The translations under genes were made by a program, and so were the position numbers. Source: Dethiosulfatibacter sp. (GTDB lineage Bacteria > Bacillota_A > Clostridia > Tissierellales > Dethiosulfatibacteraceae). From it: a DNA stretch of 5,103 nt. The first letter of the stretch is position 1, and every line of letters begins with the position of its first letter. The notes below the pieces were generated by a model. The model was given only the letters and a program-made list of their open reading frames with translations, searched no databases and was not told where the DNA came from. The DNA is taken from positions 1 to 5,103 of the forward strand of contig JAHRFV010000305.1 of NCBI GenBank assembly GCA_019084435.1, in the 5' to 3' direction. Of this stretch, positions 1 to 5,094 are shown piece by piece.

Positions 1-83
1 GTTTGGTCATCATTAAAAGAGCAGGATGACAGTATCAGCACCACAGATAGTAAAAACACTAATGTTAAAAACCTTTTCTTCAT
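1..83 (-). CDS. Putative lipoprotein, N-terminal fragment (runs off the left edge)
   Basis: Twenty-seven codons are visible before the window ends. The peptide begins MKKRFLTLVFLLSVV and continues LILSSCSFNDDQ. This is a standard lipoprotein signal peptide: a basic N-terminus (residues 2-4), a hydrophobic core (about 5-18) and the lipobox LSSC with Cys21 as the predicted lipidation site, followed by a polar, acidic stretch. The product should be exported by Sec, lipidated on Cys21 and anchored on the outer face of the membrane. The start is supported by AAGGAG at 90-95, six bases upstream of the ATG, and by an extended -10 promoter at 117-125. It lies 105 bases beyond proS on the same strand. 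The mature domain is outside the window, so its function cannot be named. Confidence 0.78.
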   Translation of the reverse strand, partial: MKKRFLTLVFLLSVVLILSSCSFNDDQ

Positions 84-116
84 AAAATACTCCTTAGGTT
101 TGAAATTATTATATTG

Positions 117-125
117 ATTATAACA
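117..125 (-). promoter_or_regulatory. Extended -10 promoter for the lipoprotein gene
   Basis: On the minus strand the sequence TGTTATAAT is a perfect TATAAT -10 box (117-122) with the TGN extension. No good -35 box lies 16-18 bases upstream, as expected for an extended -10 promoter. Transcription would start near 110, giving a leader of about 27 bases before the ATG at 83. A second TATAAT at 108-113 overlaps the expected start region and has only a poor CTGAAA -35 with a 19-base spacer. Confidence 0.5.
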
Positions 126-188
126 TAACGGCTTTCAGTTTAAACCCATTTATTTGCTACTAATGATAATTAATAGTTGAAATACTGC

Positions 189-1631
189 TTAGTATGCCCT
201 AGCAATATAAACCATATGCTTTGCTTCCTTATCGCAAAAATGGCATCTGTCACTTAAATTCTCCTGTTCGAACGGTATGCAACGTATACTCACGCCTGTC
301 TCCTGCTTCAGATTGTCCTCGCATTCCCTACACCCACACCACATTGCTTTAGTGAAGCCCTTCTTGGCCTCATTGCTGCTTTTATAATCTTCATAATTGG
401 TTATAGTATGTGTATTCTCTTCTCTGTGCTTCAAAGCCTTTTTCAGCATATCTCCCTGCATACTCTCTAGGATTTCATTGATCTTATCAGCAAATTCATC
501 AAGTGATACAATTTCTTTTTCAAGTGTATCTCTTCTGACAACCATTGCTTGATTGTTCTCTATGTCTCTTGGACCTATTTCGATTCTTATTGGATATCCT
601 TTCATTTCATATTGATTGAATTTCCAGCCCGGTGATTCTTTTGTATCGTCATCCAACTCTACTCTAATGCCTTTTTCTTTTAAGGACTTAAAAAGCTCCT
701 CAGCTTTTTCCATGACACCTGCTTTTTTCATAGCTATGGGAATAATAACAGCCTGCACAGGTGCGATTCTTGGTGGTAGTACTAACCCTCGATTATCACC
801 ATGTACCATAATCAATCCGCCAATCAGTCTGGTGGATATTCCCCATGATGTATGATAAGGATTGTGTTCCTTATTGTCACGTCCTAGAAATTTGATGTCG
901 AATGCTTTAGTAAAATGTTGTCCAAGATTGTGAGATGTTCCTGCTTGCAGTGCCTGACCATCATGCATCAATGCTTCCATAGTGTATGTAGATTCCGCAC
1001 CGGCAAATTTTTCCTTATCGCTTTTCTTACCGACTACAACAGGCATGGCTAACAGATCCTCTGCTACCTGTCTATAAATATCAAGTATCTTTAGAGTCTC
1101 TTCCTGTGCCTCGTCATATGTTTCGTGCAATGTATGTCCTTCCTGCCATAAGAATTCAGATGTTCTTAGAAATGGTCTTGTTGTTTTCTCCCACCTTACC
1201 ACCGAGCACCACTGATTATACAAATATGGCAAGTCTCTGTATGAGTTGAGCCATTTGCTATACATATGGCAGATAATGGTTTCAGAGGTTGGTCTGACGC
1301 ACAATCTTTCAGCCAGTTCTTCTGATCCGCCATGGGTAACCCAGGCTACCTCAGGAGCAAATCCCTCGACATGCTCCTTTTCCTTGTTTAGTAGGCTTTC
1401 AGGTATAAGAAGTGGAAAGTACATATTTTTATGTCCTGTTGCCTTGAATTTCTCATCAGCAAATGCCTGAATCCCTTCCCATAAGGCATAACCATAAGGC
1501 CTGATAACCATAAACCCTTTTACTGGCGAGTAATCCACAAGCTCATTCTTTAAAATGACATCAGTATACCATCTCGGAAAATCAACCTCCATTGGTGTAA
1601 TTTCTTTTACAAAATTCTTATTGTCTCCCAT
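189..1631 (-). CDS. proS: Prolyl-tRNA synthetase, archaeal/eukaryotic-type
   Basis: This class II synthetase charges tRNA-Pro with proline in the cytoplasm. From the chosen start the protein is 480 residues, typical of the short form. The N-terminal half is the catalytic core: a motif 1 region around residues 18-52, the proline-pocket loop RPTSET at 113-118, motif 2 [15 protein letters not shown] at 146-160, and motif 3 TSWGISTR ending in Arg268. The segment [15 protein letters not shown] (277-291) leads into the anticodon-binding domain (about 290-390). The C-terminal domain carries a probable zinc site (Cys432, Cys437, Cys463, Cys466) and ends in the characteristic Ala-Tyr. The distance between motifs 2 and 3 leaves no room for the INS editing domain of the long bacterial form. 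The ATG at 1631 is preceded by AGAGAGG (1640-1646), eight bases away. An in-frame TTG at 1682 lies inside the upstream terminator hairpin and is rejected. Expression should be set by the upstream T-box. Confidence 0.97.
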   Translation of the reverse strand: MGDNKNFVKEITPMEVDFPRWYTDVILKNELVDYSPVKGFMVIRPYGYALWEGIQAFADEKFKATGHKNMYFPLLIPESLLNKEKEHVEGFAPEVAWVTHGGSEELAERLCVRPTSETIICHMYSKWLNSYRDLPYLYNQWCSVVRWEKTTRPFLRTSEFLWQEGHTLHETYDEAQEETLKILDIYRQVAEDLLAMPVVVGKKSDKEKFAGAESTYTMEALMHDGQALQAGTSHNLGQHFTKAFDIKFLGRDNKEHNPYHTSWGISTRLIGGLIMVHGDNRGLVLPPRIAPVQAVIIPIAMKKAGVMEKAEELFKSLKEKGIRVELDDDTKESPGWKFNQYEMKGYPIRIEIGPRDIENNQAMVVRRDTLEKEIVSLDEFADKINEILESMQGDMLKKALKHREENTHTITNYEDYKSSNEAKKGFTKAMWCGCRECEDNLKQETGVSIRCIPFEQENLSDRCHFCDKEAKHMVYIARAY

Positions 1632-1639
1632 TCTGTTTT

Positions 1640-1646
1640 CCTCTCT
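1640..1646 (-). promoter_or_regulatory. Ribosome binding site that fixes the proS start
   Basis: AGAGAGG lies eight bases upstream of the ATG at 1631 and downstream of the T-box terminator. This supports a 480-residue product and argues against the in-frame TTG at 1682, which falls in the terminator hairpin. Confidence 0.8.
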
Positions 1647-1659
1647 TATTTTTATTATC

Positions 1660-1694
1660 AAAAAAAAAACCGTCACTTGCATTGCAAGAGACGG
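1660..1694 (-). terminator. Intrinsic terminator of the proS T-box
   Basis: On the minus strand CCGUC-U-CUUGC (1684-1694) pairs with GCAAG-U-GACGG (1670-1680). This gives two 5-bp blocks around a single U/U mismatch, with a tight loop at 1681-1683, followed directly by ten U residues (1660-1669). The 5' arm contains the CUCU needed by the antiterminator, so the two structures are mutually exclusive. It ends 28 bases before the proS ATG. Confidence 0.93.
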
Positions 1695-1881
1695 ATAACC
1701 GCGGTACCACTCTAATTACTGTTTGAACAGTCACTCAAAAATATAACGGTTTTAACCGTTCAGGTTATTAGCCTGAAAGCTCGGAGTCAGGTTCAATACC
1801 ACATGATACAGGAATTCTCACCAACCATTCCCTCTCTTCAGTGATGCGGTAACTACTATTCTCTTCATAGCTACATTGATA
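1660..1881 (-). ncRNA. Proline-specific T-box riboswitch leader of proS
   Basis: The minus-strand leader has the ordered parts of a transcriptional T-box. Stem I is closed by UGAAG (1863-1867) with CUUUCA (1774-1779). It contains AGUA (1854-1857) opposite GAA, the usual specifier-loop signature, and a distal hairpin GGAAU/AUUCC (1827-1831 with 1811-1815). The specifier reads CCU (1789-1791), a proline codon, in the context GAA-CCU-G, matching the downstream proS. Three small hairpins follow: 1772-1775/1761-1764, 1755-1760/1745-1750 and 1727-1731/1718-1722. The T-box AGAGUGGUACCGCGG is at 1699-1713, and its UGGU (1706-1709) would pair with the ACCA end of uncharged tRNA-Pro. AGAG (1710-1713) can pair with CUCU (1687-1690) to form an antiterminator that excludes the terminator. 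Uncharged tRNA-Pro should therefore allow read-through into proS. The 5' limit is taken from the predicted transcription start. Confidence 0.95.
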
Positions 1882-1883
1882 GC

Positions 1884-2375
1884 CTAAAGTTTACTAAATA
1901 ATTCTTTTTTTGTCAAGAGAACAATGCACTCAACAGCGATGCCTTCCTCTCTCCCAACAAAACCTAGTTTTTCTGTTGTGGTCGCTTTGATACTCATTTG
2001 ATTTTCATATATGCCAAGGGCTGAGCACAAATTTTGCTTTATTTCATTTGTGAAGCTAGTGATTTTTGGTTTTTCAGCCATAATGACAGTGTCAATATTG
2101 CCAATTTCATATTGCTTCTCTTTCATCAAAGAAATGACCTTGCTAAGTAGCAACAAACTTGATATTCCTTTATAGGTCTTATCAGAATCCGGAAAATGCA
2201 GCCCAATATCACCCTCAGCCATAGCACCTAGTATTGCATCGATAATGGCATGTGTCAGAACATCAGCATCCGAATGTCCCAACAATCCCTTGTCATTGGG
2301 TATTTTTACTCCGCCCAATATCAGGTCTCTGCCTTCAATCAATTTATGAACATCATATCCTATACCAACTCTCAT
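1884..2375 (-). CDS. ispF: 2-C-methyl-D-erythritol 2,4-cyclodiphosphate synthase
   Basis: IspF converts CDP-methylerythritol 2-phosphate to the cyclic diphosphate, releasing CMP, in the MEP pathway to isoprenoid precursors. The enzyme is a cytosolic trimer with active sites at subunit interfaces. The protein is 163 residues, close to the usual 155-160. The zinc ligands are visible at their standard positions: Asp8 and His10 in GIGYDVHKL and His42 in [11 protein letters not shown]. Other signatures are [10 protein letters not shown] near the middle and [19 protein letters not shown] near the C-terminus. The ATG overlaps the ispD stop as ATGA (2372-2375). AGAGG at 2382-2386, inside the end of ispD, lies six bases upstream, so translation is probably coupled. 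The last codons carry the promoter of the next transcript. TAG closes the gene at 1884-1886. Confidence 0.97.
   Translation of the reverse strand: MRVGIGYDVHKLIEGRDLILGGVKIPNDKGLLGHSDADVLTHAIIDAILGAMAEGDIGLHFPDSDKTYKGISSLLLLSKVISLMKEKQYEIGNIDTVIMAEKPKITSFTNEIKQNLCSALGIYENQMSIKATTTEKLGFVGREEGIAVECIVLLTKKELFSKL
1888..1916 (-). promoter_or_regulatory. Sigma-A-type promoter for the T-box/proS transcript, inside ispF
   Basis: On the minus strand a perfect TTGACA (1911-1916) is followed after exactly 17 bases by TAAACT (1888-1893), which matches four of six -10 positions. The expected start is near 1881, just past the ispF stop codon and about 14 bases before T-box stem I. The -35 box encodes Leu-Thr and the -10 spans Ser-Lys-Leu at the ispF C-terminus, so the promoter lies within coding sequence. 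Confidence 0.72.
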
Positions 2376-3070
2376 ATCATGCCTCTTTTTGTAACCAAAT
2401 ACTCTGCATAGTCCAAATCATTTCTGTTTGTTATTTTTATATTGATATCCTTGTTCTCACAGACGTAAACCTTTTGTCCAAAATAGTCAAGAATCGATGA
2501 TTCATCAGTAAAACTATTCTCTGTCCTTAACGCTTTCTCCATACAAGACATCAATAGGTTGTATTCAAAACACTGAGGTGTCTCTGCATTCCATAGCAGC
2601 TTTCGATCCATAGTCTGAACGACTTCATTATTTCTGACAGTTTTTATGGTGTCAACTGTTTTGGAGCAAACAATAACCGCTTTCTTCTCAATACACATTT
2701 GAATTGCATCTAAAATAACCTCTATTGAGATGAAAGGTCTGACACCATCATGTATAAGGACATATCCTGTATCAGGATTGAGATTCATTAACCCGTTGTG
2801 CACAGAAGCTGTTCTTGTTGAACCACCAATCACAGCGATTGTCTTTGAAGTCATATTTCCTTTTTCAATGACTTCTTTTCTGACAAAATCAATGCTCTCT
2901 CTATCCGAAATGACAATTATCTTCTGGACTGCGTCAATTTTGTAGAATTTTTCTATGGTATGCTGAATGATTGGTTTGTCCATTAACATCAAGTATTGTT
3001 TTTTTGTGTTAATACCCATTCTGTTTCCGCTTCCTGCGGCTGCAATAATCACACTAATGTTCTTGCCCAT
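2372..3070 (-). CDS. ispD: 2-C-methyl-D-erythritol 4-phosphate cytidylyltransferase
   Basis: IspD joins CTP and methylerythritol 4-phosphate to give CDP-methylerythritol and pyrophosphate, two steps before IspF in the MEP pathway. From the chosen ATG the protein is 232 residues, normal for the monofunctional enzyme. The N-terminal CTP-binding loop [10 protein letters not shown] with KKQY provides the expected Arg17 and Lys24. [13 protein letters not shown] (82-94), IHDGVRPF (106-113), the TVDTIK segment, [13 protein letters not shown] and the C-terminal [10 protein letters not shown] all match the family. The ATG at 3070 is preceded by AGAGG at 3076-3080, five bases away. An in-frame TTG at 3085 would add five residues, but it overlaps the U-run of the upstream hairpin and has no ribosome binding site, so it is rejected. 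The gene overlaps ispF by four bases. Confidence 0.97.
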   Translation of the reverse strand: MGKNISVIIAAAGSGNRMGINTKKQYLMLMDKPIIQHTIEKFYKIDAVQKIIVISDRESIDFVRKEVIEKGNMTSKTIAVIGGSTRTASVHNGLMNLNPDTGYVLIHDGVRPFISIEVILDAIQMCIEKKAVIVCSKTVDTIKTVRNNEVVQTMDRKLLWNAETPQCFEYNLLMSCMEKALRTENSFTDESSILDYFGQKVYVCENKDINIKITNRNDLDYAEYLVTKRGMI

Positions 3071-3075
3071 AAATA

Positions 3076-3080
3076 CCTCT
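3076..3080 (-). promoter_or_regulatory. Ribosome binding site that fixes the ispD start
   Basis: AGAGG lies five bases upstream of the ATG at 3070. It lies downstream of the alternative TTG at 3085, which therefore cannot use it. It starts only four bases after the U-run of the preceding hairpin. Confidence 0.7.
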
Positions 3081-3083
3081 ACC

Positions 3084-3112
3084 AAAAAGGATTTTGGAAA
3101 TCCAAAATCCTT
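3084..3112 (-). terminator. Hairpin with short U-run between yacL and ispD (possible leaky terminator)
   Basis: AAGGATTTTGG (3102-3112) pairs perfectly with CCAAAATCCTT (3087-3097) around an AUUU loop, and the 3' arm merges into five U residues (3084-3088). The stem is 11 bp and moderately AU-rich, and the U-run is short and partly inside the stem. It resembles a weak intrinsic terminator or a processing or stabilising hairpin. It starts seven bases after the yacL stop and ends just before the ispD ribosome binding site. With no clear ispD promoter in the gap, incomplete termination is the likelier reading. Confidence 0.55.
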
Positions 3113-3119
3113 CTTTTGT

Positions 3120-4202
3120 TTATTTTTGTTTAGGTTTAGCGAAAATCATTCTTCCGGCCGCTGTTTGAAGCACACTTGTAACAATAACATCTAAGGTATC
3201 TCCAATAAATCTTCTGCCACCTTCTACTACAATCATGGTGCCATCATCAAGATAAGCAAGACCTTGGCCCGATTCTTTACCATCCTTGATCACTTGTATA
3301 ACCATTTCCTCACCAGGTAAAACCACTGGCTTGACAGCATTGGCCAATTCATTGATGTTTAAGACCTGAACTCCTTGAAATTCTGCTACTTTATTTAGGT
3401 TATAGTCATTTGTCAGTACAACACCTTCAAGATACACAGCTAACTTCAATAATTTCGCATCTACTTCATTAGTATCGGTAAAATCTTTACCTTCAATTCT
3501 CACGTCAATGATTTGTTCATTTTGCAGCTTATTCAGAATATCCAGTCCCCTTCTTCCTCTGTTTCTTTTCAAACCATCAGAAGAATCGGCGATGTGTTGG
3601 AGTTCCTGAAGTACAAACTCAGGTATCACCAGTGTTCCTTCAATAAACCCAGTCTTGCATATGTCTGCAATTCTACCGTCGATAATAACGCTCGTGTCCA
3701 AAATCTTACAGGGTGACTTTCCTCTAGTTTTATTGTTCTTAACGTTTTTCGGTCCTATATTAATTCTATTGCCAATAGTAGATGCAATTTCATCTCTTTT
3801 TCTGGTTGCCACAGTTATGCCCAGATAGCCAAACAAAAGATAAATAAAGGCAGAAATTGCACTGCCCAAATAGGGAACATTAAGATTGTACAAAGGTTGG
3901 CTCAGTAAAAAAGCAATTACCAATCCCAATATCAATCCCACAGCTCCTGTTATAATATCATTTGTCTGCAGCTCCACCAGTTCATTTTCAAATAAGTTGC
4001 TGATTTTTGCACCGATTCTCTTTACTATTGGTGTCAATAAGAATAATAATAATCCAAATATAATTCCGAAAATAGTATAAATAACAATATTGTTCAAATT
4101 AATTTTATCAAGTAAACCAAAGTTATCCATCAAAGCGGCAATTCCAACACCAAATAAAACGCCGATTAGGGTAACAATCGCCCTCATGATTTTATTGATC
4201 AT
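3120..4202 (-). CDS. yacL: YacL-like membrane protein with PIN and TRAM domains
   Basis: The 360-residue protein has four likely membrane helices (about 4-24, 38-57, 82-100 and 112-132), then a basic linker and a PIN nuclease-like domain from about residue 165. The PIN acidic residues are present: Asp169 in KILDTSVIIDGR, Glu200 in FVLQELQ, Asp248 in VDAKLL and Asp266 in TNDYNL. The C-terminal segment (about 295-355, VLPGEEMVIQVIKDG to VTSVLQT) fits a TRAM RNA-binding domain. This matches the YacL family; the B. subtilis homologue also lies directly upstream of ispD and ispF. A membrane-anchored RNase role is plausible but is an inference, as the physiological substrate is not established to my knowledge. 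The ATG at 4202 has AGGAGG at 4210-4215, seven bases upstream. An in-frame ATG at 4226 lies upstream of that site and lacks one of its own. Confidence 0.93.
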   Translation of the reverse strand: MINKIMRAIVTLIGVLFGVGIAALMDNFGLLDKINLNNIVIYTIFGIIFGLLLFLLTPIVKRIGAKISNLFENELVELQTNDIITGAVGLILGLVIAFLLSQPLYNLNVPYLGSAISAFIYLLFGYLGITVATRKRDEIASTIGNRINIGPKNVKNNKTRGKSPCKILDTSVIIDGRIADICKTGFIEGTLVIPEFVLQELQHIADSSDGLKRNRGRRGLDILNKLQNEQIIDVRIEGKDFTDTNEVDAKLLKLAVYLEGVVLTNDYNLNKVAEFQGVQVLNINELANAVKPVVLPGEEMVIQVIKDGKESGQGLAYLDDGTMIVVEGGRRFIGDTLDVIVTSVLQTAAGRMIFAKPKQK

Positions 4203-4207
4203 ATCCC

Positions 4208-4215
4208 CACCTCCT
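4208..4215 (-). promoter_or_regulatory. Strong ribosome binding site that fixes the yacL start
   Basis: AGGAGGTG is close to fully complementary to the 16S rRNA tail and lies five bases before the ATG at 4202 (seven from AGGAGG). It excludes the in-frame ATG at 4226, which would add eight residues encoded across this site. Confidence 0.88.
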
Positions 4216-4240
4216 TTCCTACTCATAACTGTATCACAAA

Positions 4241-4253
4241 TTTTGATTCAAAA
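4241..4253. repeat. Perfect short palindrome TTTTGA-N-TCAAAA
   Basis: TTTTGATTCAAAA is a perfect 6-bp inverted repeat around one base. It lies 38 bases upstream of the yacL ATG, in the gap between carD and yacL. It could be an operator half-site pair or chance in AT-rich DNA. No second copy was seen in the window. Confidence 0.3.
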
Positions 4254-4257
4254 CCAT

Positions 4258-4301
4258 AAAAAAATATATCTATTTTCAAATTATAATAAATATATTTTTT
4301 T
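4258..4301. repeat. AT-only inverted repeat in the carD-yacL gap
   Basis: AAAAAAATATAT (4258-4269) and ATATATTTTTTT (4290-4301) are perfect 12-base complements separated by 20 bases. On the minus strand the 3' arm ends in seven U residues, so the transcript could form an AU-only hairpin, but this is too weak to call a terminator with confidence. The surrounding 149-base gap (4203-4351) holds this repeat, a small palindrome and the yacL ribosome binding site. A TATAAT at 4279-4284 has no matching -35 box, so no yacL promoter is called. Read-through from carD is possible. Confidence 0.4.
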
Positions 4302-4351
4302 TATATTTAATTGGGTTTATTATTAAGATAACAAACAGATGGTGTTGTGTC

Positions 4352-4834
4352 CTAATTCTTATCTATTAAGCCCTCAATTTTTTTATTCATATAATCAGGA
4401 GTGCTTCCTTCAGCTAGAATAAGTTCACTGACTAAAATCTGTTTTGCATTGTTCAGCATTTTCTTTTCTCCGGTTGAAAGCCCTTTCAAGCTGTCTCTAA
4501 AAGAAAGGTTTCTGACGATCCTGGCAATCTCGTAAATGTCTCCACTTTTCATTCTATCCATATTTGATCTGTATCTTTTATTCCAGTTCATTTCAGTTAT
4601 TTTTGAATCCTGCTCCAGCACCCTATAAACGTTTTCAATTTCCTGATTATTTATTATATCCCTGACACCAATGCTTTCAGCATTGTCTACGGGTACCATC
4701 AGTTTCATATCACCACAAGGCATAGCTATAACATAATACTTTTTCTTTTCTCCCAGCACTTCTTTTTCTTCGATAGCTTCTATAACACCTGCTCCATGCA
4801 TAGGATATACTATTTTATCGCCTAAATTATACAT
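4352..4834 (-). CDS. carD: CarD/CdnL-family RNA polymerase-binding transcription regulator
   Basis: The protein is 160 residues, the usual size for this family. Residues 1-60 form the RNA polymerase-interacting domain, starting MYNLGDKIVYPMHGAGVI with the conserved VYPxHGxG motif. The rest is the helical DNA-contacting domain. It includes NWNKRYRSNMDRMKSGD (83-99), with Trp84 in the position of the conserved tryptophan that acts at the upstream edge of the transcription bubble in characterised CarD proteins. Members bind the polymerase beta subunit and alter open-complex stability at many promoters. The ATG at 4834 is preceded by GGAGGT (4841-4846), six bases away. The reading frame stays open to a TTG at 5023, but that segment spans both predicted promoters and lacks family similarity. 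The gene heads the minus-strand cluster. TAG closes it at 4352-4354. Confidence 0.93.
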   Translation of the reverse strand: MYNLGDKIVYPMHGAGVIEAIEEKEVLGEKKKYYVIAMPCGDMKLMVPVDNAESIGVRDIINNQEIENVYRVLEQDSKITEMNWNKRYRSNMDRMKSGDIYEIARIVRNLSFRDSLKGLSTGEKKMLNNAKQILVSELILAEGSTPDYMNKKIEGLIDKN

Positions 4835-4853
4835 TTCACTACCTCCAAGGCAT

Positions 4854-4882
4854 ATTATAACATATTGTAGCCTTAGAGTCAA
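4854..4882 (-). promoter_or_regulatory. Downstream carD promoter (P2), sigma-A-type
   Basis: TTGACT (4877-4882) is followed after 17 bases by a perfect TATAAT (4854-4859), preceded by TGT, so it also has an extended -10. It matches consensus at 11 of 12 hexamer positions. Predicted initiation near 4847 would leave only about 13 bases before the carD ATG, beginning almost at the ribosome binding site. Confidence 0.88.
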
Positions 4883-4898
4883 CGGAGTTAAATGAATA

Positions 4899-4927
4899 AT
4901 TTTATCACCATGAAAACGTTTTGTCAA
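4899..4927 (-). promoter_or_regulatory. Upstream carD promoter (P1), sigma-A-type
   Basis: A perfect TTGACA (4922-4927) is followed after 17 bases by TAAAAT (4899-4904), again with a TGN extension (TGA). It matches consensus at 11 of 12 positions. It lies 45 bases upstream of P2 and would give a leader of about 58 bases. A ten-base A-tract (minus strand, 4949-4958) begins 21 bases upstream of the -35 box, about where a distal UP-like element could act. Confidence 0.8.
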
Positions 4928-5005
4928 CCATCTAATTGCATATTTCTGTTTTTTTTTTAGAATCCTTAATTGCAAAACTAAATTCCACGCCAAAAAAAGA
5001 TAAAG

Positions 5006-5053
5006 TGGAAATAACTTTGGCAAACAAGCATATGGAAATTAGTTTGACAAACA
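5006..5053. repeat. Two direct repeats with a 27-base period
   Basis: TGGAAATAACTTTGGCAAAC at 5006-5025 and TGGAAATTAGTTTGACAAAC at 5033-5052, each followed by A, agree at 18 of 21 positions. Each contains the small palindrome TTTGNCAAA (5016-5024 and 5043-5051). They lie between the carD promoters and the possible plus-strand gene at 5095. They could be paired regulator sites or a short tandem duplication. The function is unknown. Confidence 0.55.
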
Positions 5054-5073
5054 GTTAAGATAGAATGGATGAT
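5044..5073 (+). promoter_or_regulatory. Weak candidate plus-strand promoter
   Basis: TTGACA (5044-5049) is perfect, but the best partner is GATGAT (5068-5073) after 18 bases, with four of six matches. TAGAAT (5061-5066) is a better -10 but only 11 bases away. The -35 lies inside the second direct repeat. It would start transcription near 5080, upstream of the possible gene at 5095. Confidence 0.3.
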
Positions 5074-5074
5074 G

Positions 5075-5089
5075 CCTCCCCGATGGAGG
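5075..5089 (+). promoter_or_regulatory. Hairpin that would mask the ribosome binding site of the right-edge gene
   Basis: CCTCC (5075-5079) can pair fully with GGAGG (5085-5089) around CCGAT. GGAGG is also a good ribosome binding site five bases before the ATG at 5095. If transcription starts upstream of 5075, this short GC-rich stem could limit translation. There is no U-run on either strand, so it is not a terminator. Confidence 0.4.
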
Positions 5090-5094
5090 ACACT

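Noticed and set aside
157..176. CTATTAAT/ATTAGTAG hairpin as the proS terminator.
   Set aside because: The stem is almost entirely A-U with one G-U pair and is not followed by a U-run, so it cannot be supported as an intrinsic terminator.
616..855. Plus-strand open frame of 79 codons, with others antisense to ispD, ispF, yacL and proS.
   Set aside because: These lie entirely antisense to well-supported genes, lack recognisable domains, and are expected shadows of the minus-strand coding.
1632..1682. A 17-residue extension of ProRS from a TTG codon.
   Set aside because: The extra codons are the T-box terminator 3' arm and its U-run, and the ribosome binding site lies downstream of that start.
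4090..4326. Plus-strand open frame of 78 codons opposite the yacL start and the AT-rich gap.
   Set aside because: It overlaps the yacL N-terminal membrane segments in antisense, its end is low-complexity AT-rich sequence, and no ribosome binding site or promoter was seen.
4949..4958. Ten-base T-run (plus strand) as a terminator tail.
   Set aside because: There is no GC-rich hairpin next to it and no plus-strand gene ends here; it is better viewed as an A-tract upstream of the carD promoters.
4835..5023. A 63-residue N-terminal extension of CarD from a TTG codon.
   Set aside because: It spans both predicted carD promoters and the ribosome binding site, has no CarD-family resemblance, and the ATG at 4834 has an ideal GGAGGT at the right distance.
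5075..5089. The CCTCC/GGAGG hairpin as a terminator for a gene entering from the right.
   Set aside because: The stem is only 5 bp and no U-run follows it on either strand.
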